Origin: Herbaspirillum sp. SJZ107
GTDB taxonomy: Bacteria; Pseudomonadota; Gammaproteobacteria; Burkholderiales; Burkholderiaceae_D
DNA length: 64,000 bases
Direction: 5' to 3'
Assembly (NCBI RefSeq): GCF_006715485.1
Contig: NZ_VFNH01000004.1
Span: 1 to 64,000, forward strand
Below are positions 26,078 to 34,974 of this stretch, piece after piece; the stretch's first letter is position 1; each line of letters begins with the position of its first letter. The notes beneath the pieces were generated by a model that was not told the origin of the DNA, searched no databases, and worked only from the letters and a program-made list of their open reading frames with translations. The position numbers and the translations under genes are program-made.

Positions 26078-27673
26078 ATGCACACCTTATTGGTCTTCGA
26101 TTTTGAAACGACAGGCACGGATACGGTCCGCGACCGGCCCGTCCAGTTCGCATGCGTCCGGACCGACCTCGATCTCGAGATCGTCGGCAATCCCACCACG
26201 CTGCATTGCCGGCCGACGCCGGATCACCTGCCCGATCCGGCGGCCTGCCTGCTGAACGGCATCACGCCCCAGTTCTGCCAGGACGTGGGCCTGCCCGAAC
26301 TGCAGTTCGTCGATGCCGTCCACCGAGAACTGGCCGCGCCGGGCACCATCAGCTTCGGCTACAACTCGATCGCCTTCGACGACGAGATCGTGCGCTTCAT
26401 GTTGTGGCGCAACCTGATGGACCCTTACGCCCGCGAATGGAAGGATGGATGCCGCCGCTGGGACCTGCTGCACCTGGTGCGCGCCACCTACGCGCTGCGC
26501 CCCGACACCCTCGAATGGCCGCGCAACGAGGACGGCACGGTCTCGTTCAGCCTGGCGCGCATGAGCGCGGCGAACGGCCTGCTGCACCAGTCGGCGCACG
26601 ACGCCCTGTCCGACGTGTATGCCACGCTGTCGCTGGCGCGCCGCATCCGCGAGCGCCAGCCGCGCCTGTATGCGCATTGCTTCTCGATGATCGACAAGAA
26701 CCTGGCGCTGGGCGAAATGGATGTGGCGCTGCACCAGCCCTTCATCCACGTCGGCCGCAATAGCGGGCGCGCGGCCGGCGTGCGCATCCTGCTGCCGCTG
26801 GCCCAGCATCCGGTCAACCGCAACGAAGTCATCGCCTGGGACCTGGCGGCCGATCCGCGCCAGCTGCTCGACCTCGATGCGGAAACGCTGCGCAGGCGGC
26901 TGGCGCCCGCCGGCGACGAAGGGGAGGTCGAGCCGATCCCGCTGGTCTGCATCGCTGCCAACCAGTCGCCGCCGGTGTTCCGGAACCTGAGCGTGCTGTC
27001 GCGCGAGCGCGCCGCCGAACTGGAGATCGACGTCGCGGCCGCGCTCGCCAACGTGCCGGTGACGCTGGGCGTGCTCGAGACGGTCGACCTGGCGCGGCTG
27101 CTGCAGGCCGCGTTCGACCGCCCCGCGCCCGAATGCGATCCCGAGCAGGCGCTGTATGCCGGCTTCATCGGCAATATGGACCGGCGTGCGCTGGATACGC
27201 TGCGCACCATGGACCCGGGCAACCTGGCGGCTTTCGAGCTGGAATTCAGCGACCCCAGGCTGGGCGCGCTGTTCCTGCGCTACAAGGCGCGCCATTATCC
27301 GCAGGCGCTGTCGCGGCGCGAACGGGACAAGTGGGAAGAGTACCGCTTCGACAAGCTGGTCACCGGCGAGTGCGGCAGCCGCACGGTGGCGGCGGTGCGC
27401 GCCTCGGTGGCCGGGCTGCGCGGCCAGCCGGCCGATCCTGCGGCCGCCGCGCTCCTCGACGACGTCGTGGCCTGGACCGACAGCCTGGCCGCGGAAATCG
27501 ATCCTTTCGACAGCGGCACGCCGGCGCCGCCGGTCGCGCCGGAAACCCTCGCAGCGCCCGAGGCCGCGCTGCAAGCGGTGCCGCCGCAGCAGCCGGTCCA
27601 GCCCGACTTCTTCGGCGGCGCCGACACGGCGCCGGCCCCGGCCAAACGCCGCGCTACGGCGCGCCGCCGCTGA
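26078..27673 (+). CDS. sbcB: Exodeoxyribonuclease I
   Basis: This is a 3'-to-5' single-strand DNA exonuclease of the DnaQ (DEDD) superfamily, acting in recombination and mismatch repair. Exo motif I is FDFETTG (Asp8, Glu10), motif II lies in FGYNSIAFDDEIVRFMLWRNLMDPY and motif III in HDALSDVYATLSLA near residue 178. The SH3-like and helical ExoI domains follow. At 531 residues it is about 55 longer than the E. coli enzyme because of a Pro/Ala-rich tail containing QPDFF, which resembles a sliding-clamp-binding motif. The start is the ATG directly before the first strand of the nuclease fold. Its 3' end overlaps the convergent gene by 20 bases. Confidence 0.93.
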   Translation: MHTLLVFDFETTGTDTVRDRPVQFACVRTDLDLEIVGNPTTLHCRPTPDHLPDPAACLLNGITPQFCQDVGLPELQFVDAVHRELAAPGTISFGYNSIAFDDEIVRFMLWRNLMDPYAREWKDGCRRWDLLHLVRATYALRPDTLEWPRNEDGTVSFSLARMSAANGLLHQSAHDALSDVYATLSLARRIRERQPRLYAHCFSMIDKNLALGEMDVALHQPFIHVGRNSGRAAGVRILLPLAQHPVNRNEVIAWDLAADPRQLLDLDAETLRRRLAPAGDEGEVEPIPLVCIAANQSPPVFRNLSVLSRERAAELEIDVAAALANVPVTLGVLETVDLARLLQAAFDRPAPECDPEQALYAGFIGNMDRRALDTLRTMDPGNLAAFELEFSDPRLGALFLRYKARHYPQALSRRERDKWEEYRFDKLVTGECGSRTVAAVRASVAGLRGQPADPAAAALLDDVVAWTDSLAAEIDPFDSGTPAPPVAPETLAAPEAALQAVPPQQPVQPDFFGGADTAPAPAKRRATARRR

Positions 27674-28715
27674 GCAGGCGCGCGACGACCAGCGCCGGGT
27701 CGGTCCCGTCGTCGAAATCGAAGCGCTGGCGCCCGGTGTCGAACACGCCGCCGGCCTGTTCCAGCAGGCGCCGGATGTCGGCGAGCCGGCTCAGGTCCTG
27801 GATCGGCAGGTTCAGGCTGCTGCCGTCCGCTTCGAGCGCGGCCAGCTGTTCGCGCAATTCCTCGTCGCTGTGCGGCGCGGGCGCTGCCGCCAGGGTAGGG
27901 AGGGGCGGCAGGTCGGGCGGGGCGCCGGCGCGCAAGCCGGCCAGCACCGGATCGGTGCCGTAGACGGCCGCCAGCCGGCCCACCAGTTGCTCGACATCGA
28001 AGCTGCCGGCGTAGCGGCGACCCGCGTGGACCCGGCACCTGAGGAACAGCCTGCCATCGTCGCCGGCTTCGAGTAGGTAGTCGTCGGCCAGGTGGTCGAC
28101 GACGGCCGGGCCGCAGATGCCGACGCGGTCGATGAAGTCCGTGAGCTCGCCTTCGGCCTGCACCCGCACCGGGAAGCCGGCAGCGAATACCCGCACGTCG
28201 CCGGGATCCAGGTCCGCCAGCCCGAGCGCCTGCGTGCGGATCGCGTCGCCGACGTGCAGGGACAGTTCGCCGCGGCCATGCGCCGGCACACCGGTCGCAT
28301 AGCGCACTGCGCCGGGGCTGTCGGGACGCGGCAGCAGCAGGGAGGCGAACAGCCCGGCAATGGCCTGGTCGCTGAGCACAGTGCGATAGCGCGGATCGAG
28401 GGTGGCCAGGGTGACGCCGCCGCTCAGGCCGTCGGCCAGGCAGCGCTCGCGCAGCGCACGGTAGGCCGGATCCGCCTCTAGGGCCGGCGCGGGAAAGCGC
28501 AGTTCGCGGTCGATGCGCTGGCCGTCGTAGTCGTGGACGCGCGCCGCCCGGAATTCCTCGCGGGTCGACTCGGCTGTCGGCCAGCGCTTGTGGTAGGTCG
28601 CGAAGACCTTGCCGAGGCCGATGTAATAAGACAGGTCGTGGGCGGCTTCTTGCGGGCCGAGCGGGAGTTGGAGCTGGGCCGCCGATGCCTGTGCCGGATG
28701 CGCTTTTCGCTTCAT
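27654..28715 (-). CDS. Uncharacterised 353-residue protein with an N-terminal QLQLPL motif
   Basis: No family was recognised. The protein is soluble, without signal peptide or membrane segment, and has a conserved-looking core (HDLSYYIGLGKVFATYHKRWPTAE, then FRAARVHDYDGQRIDRELRFPAP). The C-terminal third is helical, with Leu/Asp-rich segments. Residues 14-19 read QLQLPL, close to the QLSLPL sliding-clamp-binding hexapeptide at the same N-terminal place in Hda. It converges with and overlaps sbcB. Codon use agrees with neighbours, so it is a real gene. A DNA-replication or repair link is only a suggestion. Confidence 0.75.
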   Translation of the reverse strand: MKRKAHPAQASAAQLQLPLGPQEAAHDLSYYIGLGKVFATYHKRWPTAESTREEFRAARVHDYDGQRIDRELRFPAPALEADPAYRALRERCLADGLSGGVTLATLDPRYRTVLSDQAIAGLFASLLLPRPDSPGAVRYATGVPAHGRGELSLHVGDAIRTQALGLADLDPGDVRVFAAGFPVRVQAEGELTDFIDRVGICGPAVVDHLADDYLLEAGDDGRLFLRCRVHAGRRYAGSFDVEQLVGRLAAVYGTDPVLAGLRAGAPPDLPPLPTLAAAPAPHSDEELREQLAALEADGSSLNLPIQDLSRLADIRRLLEQAGGVFDTGRQRFDFDDGTDPALVVARLLSGGAP

Positions 28716-29128
28716 GGTCGTTCGCCTGGAAAGCTTGTTCTTTGCCTGCCAAGATACAGGATCGGCGCCGGGCCCGGCGCCGCCGTCAGGACAGCGGGCC
28801 GTCCAGCATCCTCAGCAAGGTATCGCCGAAGCCGTCGCGTGCGCGCGCCGATCCGCATTACATCGTGCCATTGATTTGCCGAATTTGAACGCTCCGGATG
28901 CGTCGGTGACAATTTCGGGGCGCGAAAACGGCGCGCCCATCGCGTCCAAATGATGAAGATGATGAAGTTCGTAGCGCCGCCCGTACGCCAGCGCGACCGT
29001 CACTGCTGCGGGCACGGCACGCGGCGCGTTCATGACGGCACCGCACCTTGGCCGGAGGTAATGCCGGATTGAACCTTTTGTATACTGCAGGGTATTTACG
29101 GCCGGGTTCCCCCAATCACGAAGTCAGT
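28716..29128. other. Intergenic region between divergent genes
   Basis: This 413-base stretch separates the divergent unknown protein and the phosphoethanolamine-transferase-like gene. Short open frames of 66-85 codons exist on both strands, but none has a ribosome-binding site or recognisable product. The G+C content drops around 28855-28930. A short direct repeat, GATGAAGATGATGAAG, lies near 28953. TTGAAC (29069-29074) and TATTTA (29093-29098), 18 bases apart, could be the promoter of the rightward gene. Nothing else is recognised. Confidence 0.5.
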
Positions 29129-30769
29129 ATGGCATTCAACAAGATCTCGATACCTCCCCAGGGCGCCCTGCGCCACGCCGCCATCGCCTGCGCGGCCATC
29201 GTCGGCGGCATTACCCTGTTCCTGCTGCAGGGGCACAGCGCCTCGCGCAGCGCACAACTGGCGGTGCTGATGCTGCCGGGCGTCCTTGCCCTGCTGTGGC
29301 CCTTGCCCGGCGCCCGCGCCCATGTGCTGCGCAGCGTTTTCGTCACCCTCTGGACCGGCCTGTTCCTGCTCGACGGCGCCGTGCGCTCCTATATGGGCGA
29401 CGCCTATGGCGCGGCGCCGGACAGCAGCTTCGTGATCGGCGCCGTCGCCAACACCAACTGGCGCGAGGGCAGCGAATATGCGCGCACCTTCGCGCCGACG
29501 ATCGGCGGCTGGGCCATCGCGCTGTGCATGGCCGTGGCCGGCGCGGCCTGGCTGGCGGCGCACGGCAACCGCCGCACCCCGGTGCCGCGGCTGGCGGCGC
29601 GGGTGCTGGTGGCGCTGCTGTGCGTGTCGGTGCTGGCCCACGCCTTCAAGCCCTGGCGCAGGCTGCAGCCTGTGGTGTTCTGGAGCGGCTGGACGCAGTC
29701 GGTGGCCGGCATGCGCGGCGAGTGGGACCGCTACGACGGCGTGCGCGCCCGCGCGCGGGCGCTGGCGGAAAGCGCGCGGCCGGCGGTGAAGGGGGATGGC
29801 CCGTCGACCGTGGTGCTGGTCCTCAGCGACAGCGTCAACCGCGACAACATGTCGCTCTACGGCTACGGCCGCGCGACGACGCCGGCGCTGGCGGCCCTCA
29901 AGCGCCAGCTCGGCGACGACATGCTGGTGATCCGCAATGCCTGGGCCGGCGAGGCGACCACGCTGCCCGCACTGAACGAACTGTTCGCCCTCGACCAGGG
30001 CAACGACGGCGGCGAGGACCTGCACCTGCTGGCGCTGGCGCGTGCCGCCGGCTACCGCACCTGGTGGATCAGCAACCACGACGACATCGGCATCGAGCAG
30101 CAGCATGCGCGCCTGGCGGACGTGGCGACCACCACCAACCGCAACCCGGGACGCTCGGGCGGCGGGCTGGACGAGGTGATCACGCACGACGTGCAGGCCG
30201 CGCTTGCCGACGGCGCGCCGCGCAAGTTCATCGTGGTGCACCTGCTCGGCGCGCATCCGTATTACAAGCTGCGCTATCCGGCCGGCACCGACGCCTTTGC
30301 CGCCGCCGATGCGGTCGATGCCGGGCTGGCTGCGGCGGGGCGTTCCTGGCGCGTCGGCACGCTGCGCAAGGAATACGATGCGGCGATCCGCTATCACGAT
30401 ACCGTGGTGTCGCGCATCCTCGGGCTGGTGCAGGCCGGCGCCGCGCCCCAGCCCGAGGCCAATGTGGCCTGGATGTACCTGTCCGACCACGGGCAGGAAG
30501 TCGGCCACGACGCCGACTTCGCGGGGCACAGCCCGGGCACGCCGGCCGGCTACCGGATCCCGGCCCTGGTCTGGCGCAACCGGCCGTGGCCGGCCGCGGC
30601 CGACCTGGCGAACCGCGCCTTCCGCGCCGACTGGGCCGGCTGGACGCTGGCCGACCTGCTGCAACTGCAGTGGCAGGGCCAGGCGACGCGCTACAACGTG
30701 CTGGCGGCGGACTATGCCTGGAACGAAAACCGTTTGCCCGGCCCGGTGGCGCGCGCCATTCCGGACTGA
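29129..30769 (+). CDS. Phosphoethanolamine-transferase-like membrane sulfatase-fold protein
   Basis: The 546-residue protein has four to five N-terminal membrane helices (residues 15-190) and a periplasmic alkaline-phosphatase/sulfatase-fold domain. Family motifs are seen: VLVLSDSVNRDNMSLYGYGRATTP (metal site and strand 1), GEATTLPALNELF (probable nucleophile Thr), HLLGAHPYYKLRYP and YLSDHGQEVGHD (metal-binding Asp-His). Such enzymes add phosphoethanolamine from phosphatidylethanolamine to lipid A or LPS core sugars. The first metal motif, usually GES, reads SDS here, so Asp replaces Glu. CptA-like core transferase is more likely than EptA, but the acceptor is unknown. Start is taken at the ATG before the first membrane segment. 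Confidence 0.78.
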   Translation: MAFNKISIPPQGALRHAAIACAAIVGGITLFLLQGHSASRSAQLAVLMLPGVLALLWPLPGARAHVLRSVFVTLWTGLFLLDGAVRSYMGDAYGAAPDSSFVIGAVANTNWREGSEYARTFAPTIGGWAIALCMAVAGAAWLAAHGNRRTPVPRLAARVLVALLCVSVLAHAFKPWRRLQPVVFWSGWTQSVAGMRGEWDRYDGVRARARALAESARPAVKGDGPSTVVLVLSDSVNRDNMSLYGYGRATTPALAALKRQLGDDMLVIRNAWAGEATTLPALNELFALDQGNDGGEDLHLLALARAAGYRTWWISNHDDIGIEQQHARLADVATTTNRNPGRSGGGLDEVITHDVQAALADGAPRKFIVVHLLGAHPYYKLRYPAGTDAFAAADAVDAGLAAAGRSWRVGTLRKEYDAAIRYHDTVVSRILGLVQAGAAPQPEANVAWMYLSDHGQEVGHDADFAGHSPGTPAGYRIPALVWRNRPWPAAADLANRAFRADWAGWTLADLLQLQWQGQATRYNVLAADYAWNENRLPGPVARAIPD

Positions 30770-32503
30770 TCACACCCCGAGCGCCTTGAGGCCGGCATCG
30801 ACCAGCGCCTCCAGCGGATTGCGCTCACGGTAGCCGGCCTGGCCGCGCCCGGGAATCTCCTCGTACAGGTAACAGGCATCGTCCCCGGCGAAGCGGTCGT
30901 CCAGCAGCGCGCGCCGCCCCAGCATGTAGGGCAGGAAGGGCCGGGCGCGCACGGTGGAATAATGGGTGTTGGTGCTGAAGCCCAGCGTCGCATCCTGGCT
31001 GACCAGCCGTCCCGCGCCCGCGTTCTCGAGCCGGACCCCGCGCCGTCCCTTGACGATCAGCGTCGCCGGTCCTTCGAACGACAGGTAGCGCAGCTGCAGC
31101 GTCAGCCAGGCGTGCAAGGTGCCGAGCCGCCAGTGGCTGCGGATCCGGGGACGCTGGCCACGCCGGTACAGCACGCCGGCCAGGCCCCTGGCCTGCAGCA
31201 CGAAGGCGGCGCCGGCCGGAATCTCGAGCAGGGCGACTTCCTCGAGCGCGTCGACGGTGGACGAGACCACGATCTCGGCCGGGCGCGGCGCGTGCAGGCG
31301 GTTCAGCAGCCACAGGTGCGCCGCGATGCTGGGCAGCCAGTAAGACCAGTCGAACAGCAGCTTGGTGCCGACTTCGACCTGTTCGGGCTGGCTCTGGCAA
31401 TAAGCTGGCCGGATCAGCATCTCGTCCCCGGGACCGAGCGTGACACGCTGCGACACGGCGGAGATCTGCGGCGCGCTGCCGCGCAGGCGCCGCCAGGCGT
31501 GGAATGGCCGGTCGTCATCCGCGCGCGGGTCGGCGATGACGATGGGGCGCACCTGCGCCGCCAGCGGCGCCAGCACGAAGTAGAAGACGGCGCGGATGGC
31601 AAACGGCACCACGATCCACGACACCAGCACGGCAAGCGCGGTGCCGAGCACGGGTCGCACCGCCTTCCAGGCCTGCCACGCGATGCTCTGCGCGGCAAAG
31701 GTCTCGGCACGGCGCAGTTGCTCGGCGAGCGGGGCGGCGGCGGCGGCCAGGCGGCGCTCGTCGATTGCCAGCGTTGCCAGGTCCGGGGCGCGCGGCAGCT
31801 GCTCCACCAGCTCCTTCTGTCGACGGAAGCGCGCCAGCGCGGCATCGGTGCGCGCCGTTTGCGCCGCCACCCGGTTCTCCAGGGCGCGCACCTGCCGGCC
31901 CGCGGCCGAATACGGAAACAGGCGGCCGAACCATCCTTGCCCTGCATAGGCAGCGGCGAGCTGTTTTTTGGCGTCTTCCTGGACCTGGAATTCGCCCAGG
32001 TAGGCCAGCCGCAGGTCCTCCAGATGCCGGCGTGCCGCTTCCAGGTCGAGCGCGACGGCGAGGCGGCTGCGCAGCGTCGCCAGCCAGGCGCGCTCCTGGC
32101 GCCGCAGTTCGAGTTCGATGCCCTGCAGCGCCGCCCGTTCCAGCCGCGCGGGCAGGGCGTCCGCGCCGGCGCGCAGCAGCGCCAGCGGATCGCGCATCTG
32201 CGCCTGCTGCCGTGCGAGGCGCAGGATGTCGGCGTCGACCTCGCGCATGCGGGCGTCCAGCTGCTGCAGCGTCGCCGCCGACATCCGGCGCGCGTCCTGC
32301 ATCGTCTCGGCGCGCAGCCTGGCCTGGACCGCCTCGGCGTGCTGCTGCGCGGCCCGCAGCGCCGGCAGCTCGCCGGCGACGGCGCGCACCTGCTGCCATT
32401 CGCCGCGCAGCCAGCTCCCGCACACCAGGATCAGCACGATACCGATGAACAGGAGAGCGTAACGGCGCAGCAGGGCGAAGGAGGACGACAGCAGATGACC
32501 CAT
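30770..32503 (-). CDS. Membrane-anchored coiled-coil protein with a possible AIM24-like domain, function unknown
   Basis: The 577-residue protein has a membrane helix at residues 10-30. A long Ala/Arg/Gln-rich coiled-coil region follows (about 35-270), then a second hydrophobic segment (about 285-325, LGTALAVLVSWIVVPFAIRAVFYFVLAPLAAQ). The C-terminal beta-rich domain (about 355-560, LGPGDEMLIRPAYCQSQPEQVEVGTKLLFDW then VALLEIPAGAAFVLQARGLAGVL) resembles AIM24 proteins, although this is judged by eye. The coiled coil probably lies in the periplasm between two membrane anchors. It converges with the phosphoethanolamine-transferase-like gene, whose stop is adjacent. No function is proposed beyond an envelope location. 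Confidence 0.72.
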   Translation of the reverse strand: MGHLLSSSFALLRRYALLFIGIVLILVCGSWLRGEWQQVRAVAGELPALRAAQQHAEAVQARLRAETMQDARRMSAATLQQLDARMREVDADILRLARQQAQMRDPLALLRAGADALPARLERAALQGIELELRRQERAWLATLRSRLAVALDLEAARRHLEDLRLAYLGEFQVQEDAKKQLAAAYAGQGWFGRLFPYSAAGRQVRALENRVAAQTARTDAALARFRRQKELVEQLPRAPDLATLAIDERRLAAAAAPLAEQLRRAETFAAQSIAWQAWKAVRPVLGTALAVLVSWIVVPFAIRAVFYFVLAPLAAQVRPIVIADPRADDDRPFHAWRRLRGSAPQISAVSQRVTLGPGDEMLIRPAYCQSQPEQVEVGTKLLFDWSYWLPSIAAHLWLLNRLHAPRPAEIVVSSTVDALEEVALLEIPAGAAFVLQARGLAGVLYRRGQRPRIRSHWRLGTLHAWLTLQLRYLSFEGPATLIVKGRRGVRLENAGAGRLVSQDATLGFSTNTHYSTVRARPFLPYMLGRRALLDDRFAGDDACYLYEEIPGRGQAGYRERNPLEALVDAGLKALGV

Positions 32504-32584
32504 GTGGCAAATCCGGCGAGGGGTGCGGCGCCGAAGCGCGATGTCGAGCTTTATATCACTGCCCGCACCGACCGGTGGTCCGGG

Positions 32585-32908
32585 TCAGGCAGGCAAGTGT
32601 TGTTCGCGCGCCGTCCGCACCACCTCGAGCACGTGGCGGATGCAGGCCACCTTGGGCGAAGTGATGGTGCCGGCCACGCATTTGGCGTACTCGCGGGCGA
32701 TCAGGCTCGCGGCCGCGGCATCGGCCACATGGTCGCGAAACAGGGTGACCAGGCTGACGACGGCATCGTGGACCACCTGGTAGGACGCTTCGGGGATCGT
32801 CTTGCGTGGCGGGTCCTGCATCGCCGAGATCGAAATCACCTGCTCGAGCTGCTGTTCCGCGCCGACGACCGCTGTTCTTATCCGTTCGGATGTCCATGGC
32901 TGGCGCAT
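32585..32908 (-). CDS. Hypothetical 107-residue helical protein
   Basis: This is a small soluble protein starting MRQPWTSERIRTAVVGAEQQLEQ. It is predicted almost entirely helical and has one Cys in KVACIRHVLEVV. Start is at ATG 32908 after GGGA; upstream in-frame codons lie in an A/T-rich promoter-like stretch and are not used. It is divergent from the histidine kinase gene across about 200 bases. No family was recognised. Confidence 0.6.
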   Translation of the reverse strand: MRQPWTSERIRTAVVGAEQQLEQVISISAMQDPPRKTIPEASYQVVHDAVVSLVTLFRDHVADAAAASLIAREYAKCVAGTITSPKVACIRHVLEVVRTAREQHLPA

Positions 32909-33112
32909 AGTTCTGTCCCTTTCAATAATAATATTGCAACACTTTTGTTGGATCGTATACCCATCCATATAGGCGTACGATTGCAATTTGTTGCAAACCA
33001 TTACACGAACGCGGGTACCTGTTAAATCCTGAACACCTGAAAATAACAATCGACCCGTATGCAGGCAAGCAACAGGTAAGATGCCCGGAAATTGACGAAT
33101 TCATGGAAACGC

Positions 33113-34273
33113 ATGACCTTTGCCAGCGATCAGAACAAGGCCCCATCCGCACTGTCCGCGAATGCCCAGCGTATGCTCGAGCTGCGCGACAAGGTATTCC
33201 GGATCTGGCTGGAGCGCGTCCGGGAAAGCGTGGCCGAGGCGCGTAACGTGGAGTCGCCCATCCTGATCGATACGCTGCCGGTCTTCTACGACAACATCGC
33301 GGAAAGTCTCAGCCCGGACTATCCGCGCACCTCCGGTGTCGACGGCACCACGGTAGCTGCCGAGCACGGCGGCGAGCGTGCGCGCATCACGGCCTATAAC
33401 CAGGCTGCGCTGATCGAGGAGTACCAGATCTTCCGCGCGACGATCTTCGACGTGCTGCACCGTGAAAACGTGCTGCTCGACTTCAATGAGACCCACGCGA
33501 TCAACAGTTCCATCGATTCCGGCATCCAGGAAGCGGTGGAAGCCTTTTCGCTGGTCCACAGCGGTTTCCGGGAACGCTTCGCGGCGGCGCTTACCCACGA
33601 CTTGCGCGGACCGCTGGCCGCCACGATGACGGCGCTGGAACTGATCATGCTCCTCGACGATCCGGTGCGCATCAAGACCGTCGCCGCCAAGGCCCTGTCG
33701 AGCACGGCGCGGATGGCGGGCATGGTCGATGAACTGCTGCACACGATGAAGTTCCACAGCGGCGAGAAGATCGAGCTGGAGCTGGCGCGCTTCGATATCT
33801 GCGAGGTGGTCCGCGAAGTCCAGGCCGATTCGGCCTTGGGCTGGGGACAGCGCTTCGAGGTCGATGCGCGTACGGTGACGGGTTACTGGGACCGCGCCGC
33901 CCTCAAGCGCGCGCTCGAGAACCTGGTCAGCAATGCCGTCAAGTACGGCAGCGAGGGCACGCCGGTCACGATCAAGGTGGACGAGGTGTACGGGCGCCTG
34001 CTGCTGTCGGTCCACAACGAGGGCGCGCCGATCCCGCCGGACCAGCAGGAATGCATCTTCCAGATGTACCGCCGCGCGGAGTCCGCCATCAGCAGCGACA
34101 GGCAGGGATGGGGCATCGGGCTGCCCTACGTGCGCGCGGTGGCGGAAAGCCACGGCGGCAGTATCGGCCTCGACACCAGCCAGGAGCGCGGGACGACCTT
34201 CGTCATCGATATTCCCATGGATGGCAGCCTGTATCCGAACGCGCCGACCCTGAGCCAGCCTGCCTCAAGGTAG
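33113..34273 (+). CDS. Sensor histidine kinase with RsbR-like N-terminal domain (paralogue 1)
   Basis: The 386-residue cytosolic kinase has an N-terminal all-helical sensor of the RsbRD-like kind (residues 15-150, with DTLPVFYDNIAESL, EHGGERARITAYN and EEYQIFR). Its HisKA domain has phospho-acceptor His162 in LTHDLRGPLAA, and a HATPase domain follows (N box ENLVSNAVKYG, G boxes GWGIGLPYV and GTTFVIDIP). There are no membrane segments, so it senses an internal signal. Start MTFASDQN is chosen because the paralogue at 46738-47895 begins MTLATDQN. No response regulator is adjacent. Two further paralogues lie at 45185 and 46738. Confidence 0.88.
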   Translation: MTFASDQNKAPSALSANAQRMLELRDKVFRIWLERVRESVAEARNVESPILIDTLPVFYDNIAESLSPDYPRTSGVDGTTVAAEHGGERARITAYNQAALIEEYQIFRATIFDVLHRENVLLDFNETHAINSSIDSGIQEAVEAFSLVHSGFRERFAAALTHDLRGPLAATMTALELIMLLDDPVRIKTVAAKALSSTARMAGMVDELLHTMKFHSGEKIELELARFDICEVVREVQADSALGWGQRFEVDARTVTGYWDRAALKRALENLVSNAVKYGSEGTPVTIKVDEVYGRLLLSVHNEGAPIPPDQQECIFQMYRRAESAISSDRQGWGIGLPYVRAVAESHGGSIGLDTSQERGTTFVIDIPMDGSLYPNAPTLSQPASR

Positions 34274-34289
34274 GTACAATGATATCGCC

Positions 34290-34916
34290 ATGAACAAGAC
34301 CCTCATTTCCCTTGCCTGCTGCGCGACCTTGTGCGCTTTGCTGTCCGCCTGCGACGGCAAGACGGCCGCCAACGAAAAGAATTTCGGCATCACGGTCAGC
34401 CAGTATTTCGAGAAGAAGGGCGAGATGTGCCTGGACCCGGTCACATGGCCGGTCGACGTCTACGAAACCGACCTGCGCCAGCAGAAGCTGTACCCGGACG
34501 GCGTCGCCGGCCAGATGGCGGCGCTGGCGGCGGCGGGCCTGGCCAGGGGCGAGGACGTCGAATTGCCCGGCACCCTGGCCGGCAGCAAGGTCAAGGCGCG
34601 GCGCTATACGATGGCCGATGCCGCCAGGCCCTACCTGCACGGCGCCGCGGGGCAGCCGCCGCGCCTGTGCTGGGGCCGCAAGTCGCTGGACAAGGTGGTG
34701 CGCTGGGCCGATCCGGCCAAGGCGGGCGACCACGAGGAGTCCAGCGTGATCTATACCTACCGGCTGTCGGACGTGGCCCCCTGGGCCAGGACGCCGCAGG
34801 TCAAGGAAGCGTTCCCGGTCCTGGGCCGGAGCGTCGACGGCGAACGCACGCAGCAGGAAAAGCTGTACGTCAGGTCGACGCCGCAGGGGTGGCAGGCGCT
34901 CGGCCTGAACGGCTGA
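34290..34916 (+). CDS. Putative lipoprotein, unknown function
   Basis: The 208-residue protein has a lipoprotein signal with lipobox LLSAC (Cys21). It is followed by a soluble mixed domain containing VTWPVDVYETDLRQQKLYPDGVAGQMAALAAAGL and PPRLCWGRKSLDKVVRW. It starts 16 bases after the kinase stop and may be co-transcribed with it. No known family was recognised. An outer- or inner-membrane-attached periplasmic protein is likely. Confidence 0.75.
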   Translation: MNKTLISLACCATLCALLSACDGKTAANEKNFGITVSQYFEKKGEMCLDPVTWPVDVYETDLRQQKLYPDGVAGQMAALAAAGLARGEDVELPGTLAGSKVKARRYTMADAARPYLHGAAGQPPRLCWGRKSLDKVVRWADPAKAGDHEESSVIYTYRLSDVAPWARTPQVKEAFPVLGRSVDGERTQQEKLYVRSTPQGWQALGLNG

Positions 34917-34974
34917 GACGCGCCGCCGCCGAATCCCCCCTGGCGCACCACCCCGGTGCACCTGCCCGTGCCGC

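Noticed and set aside
28812..29033. Small reverse open frame of 73 codons in the intergenic region
   Set aside because: It has no ribosome-binding site, no recognisable features, and lies in the promoter region of a neighbouring gene.
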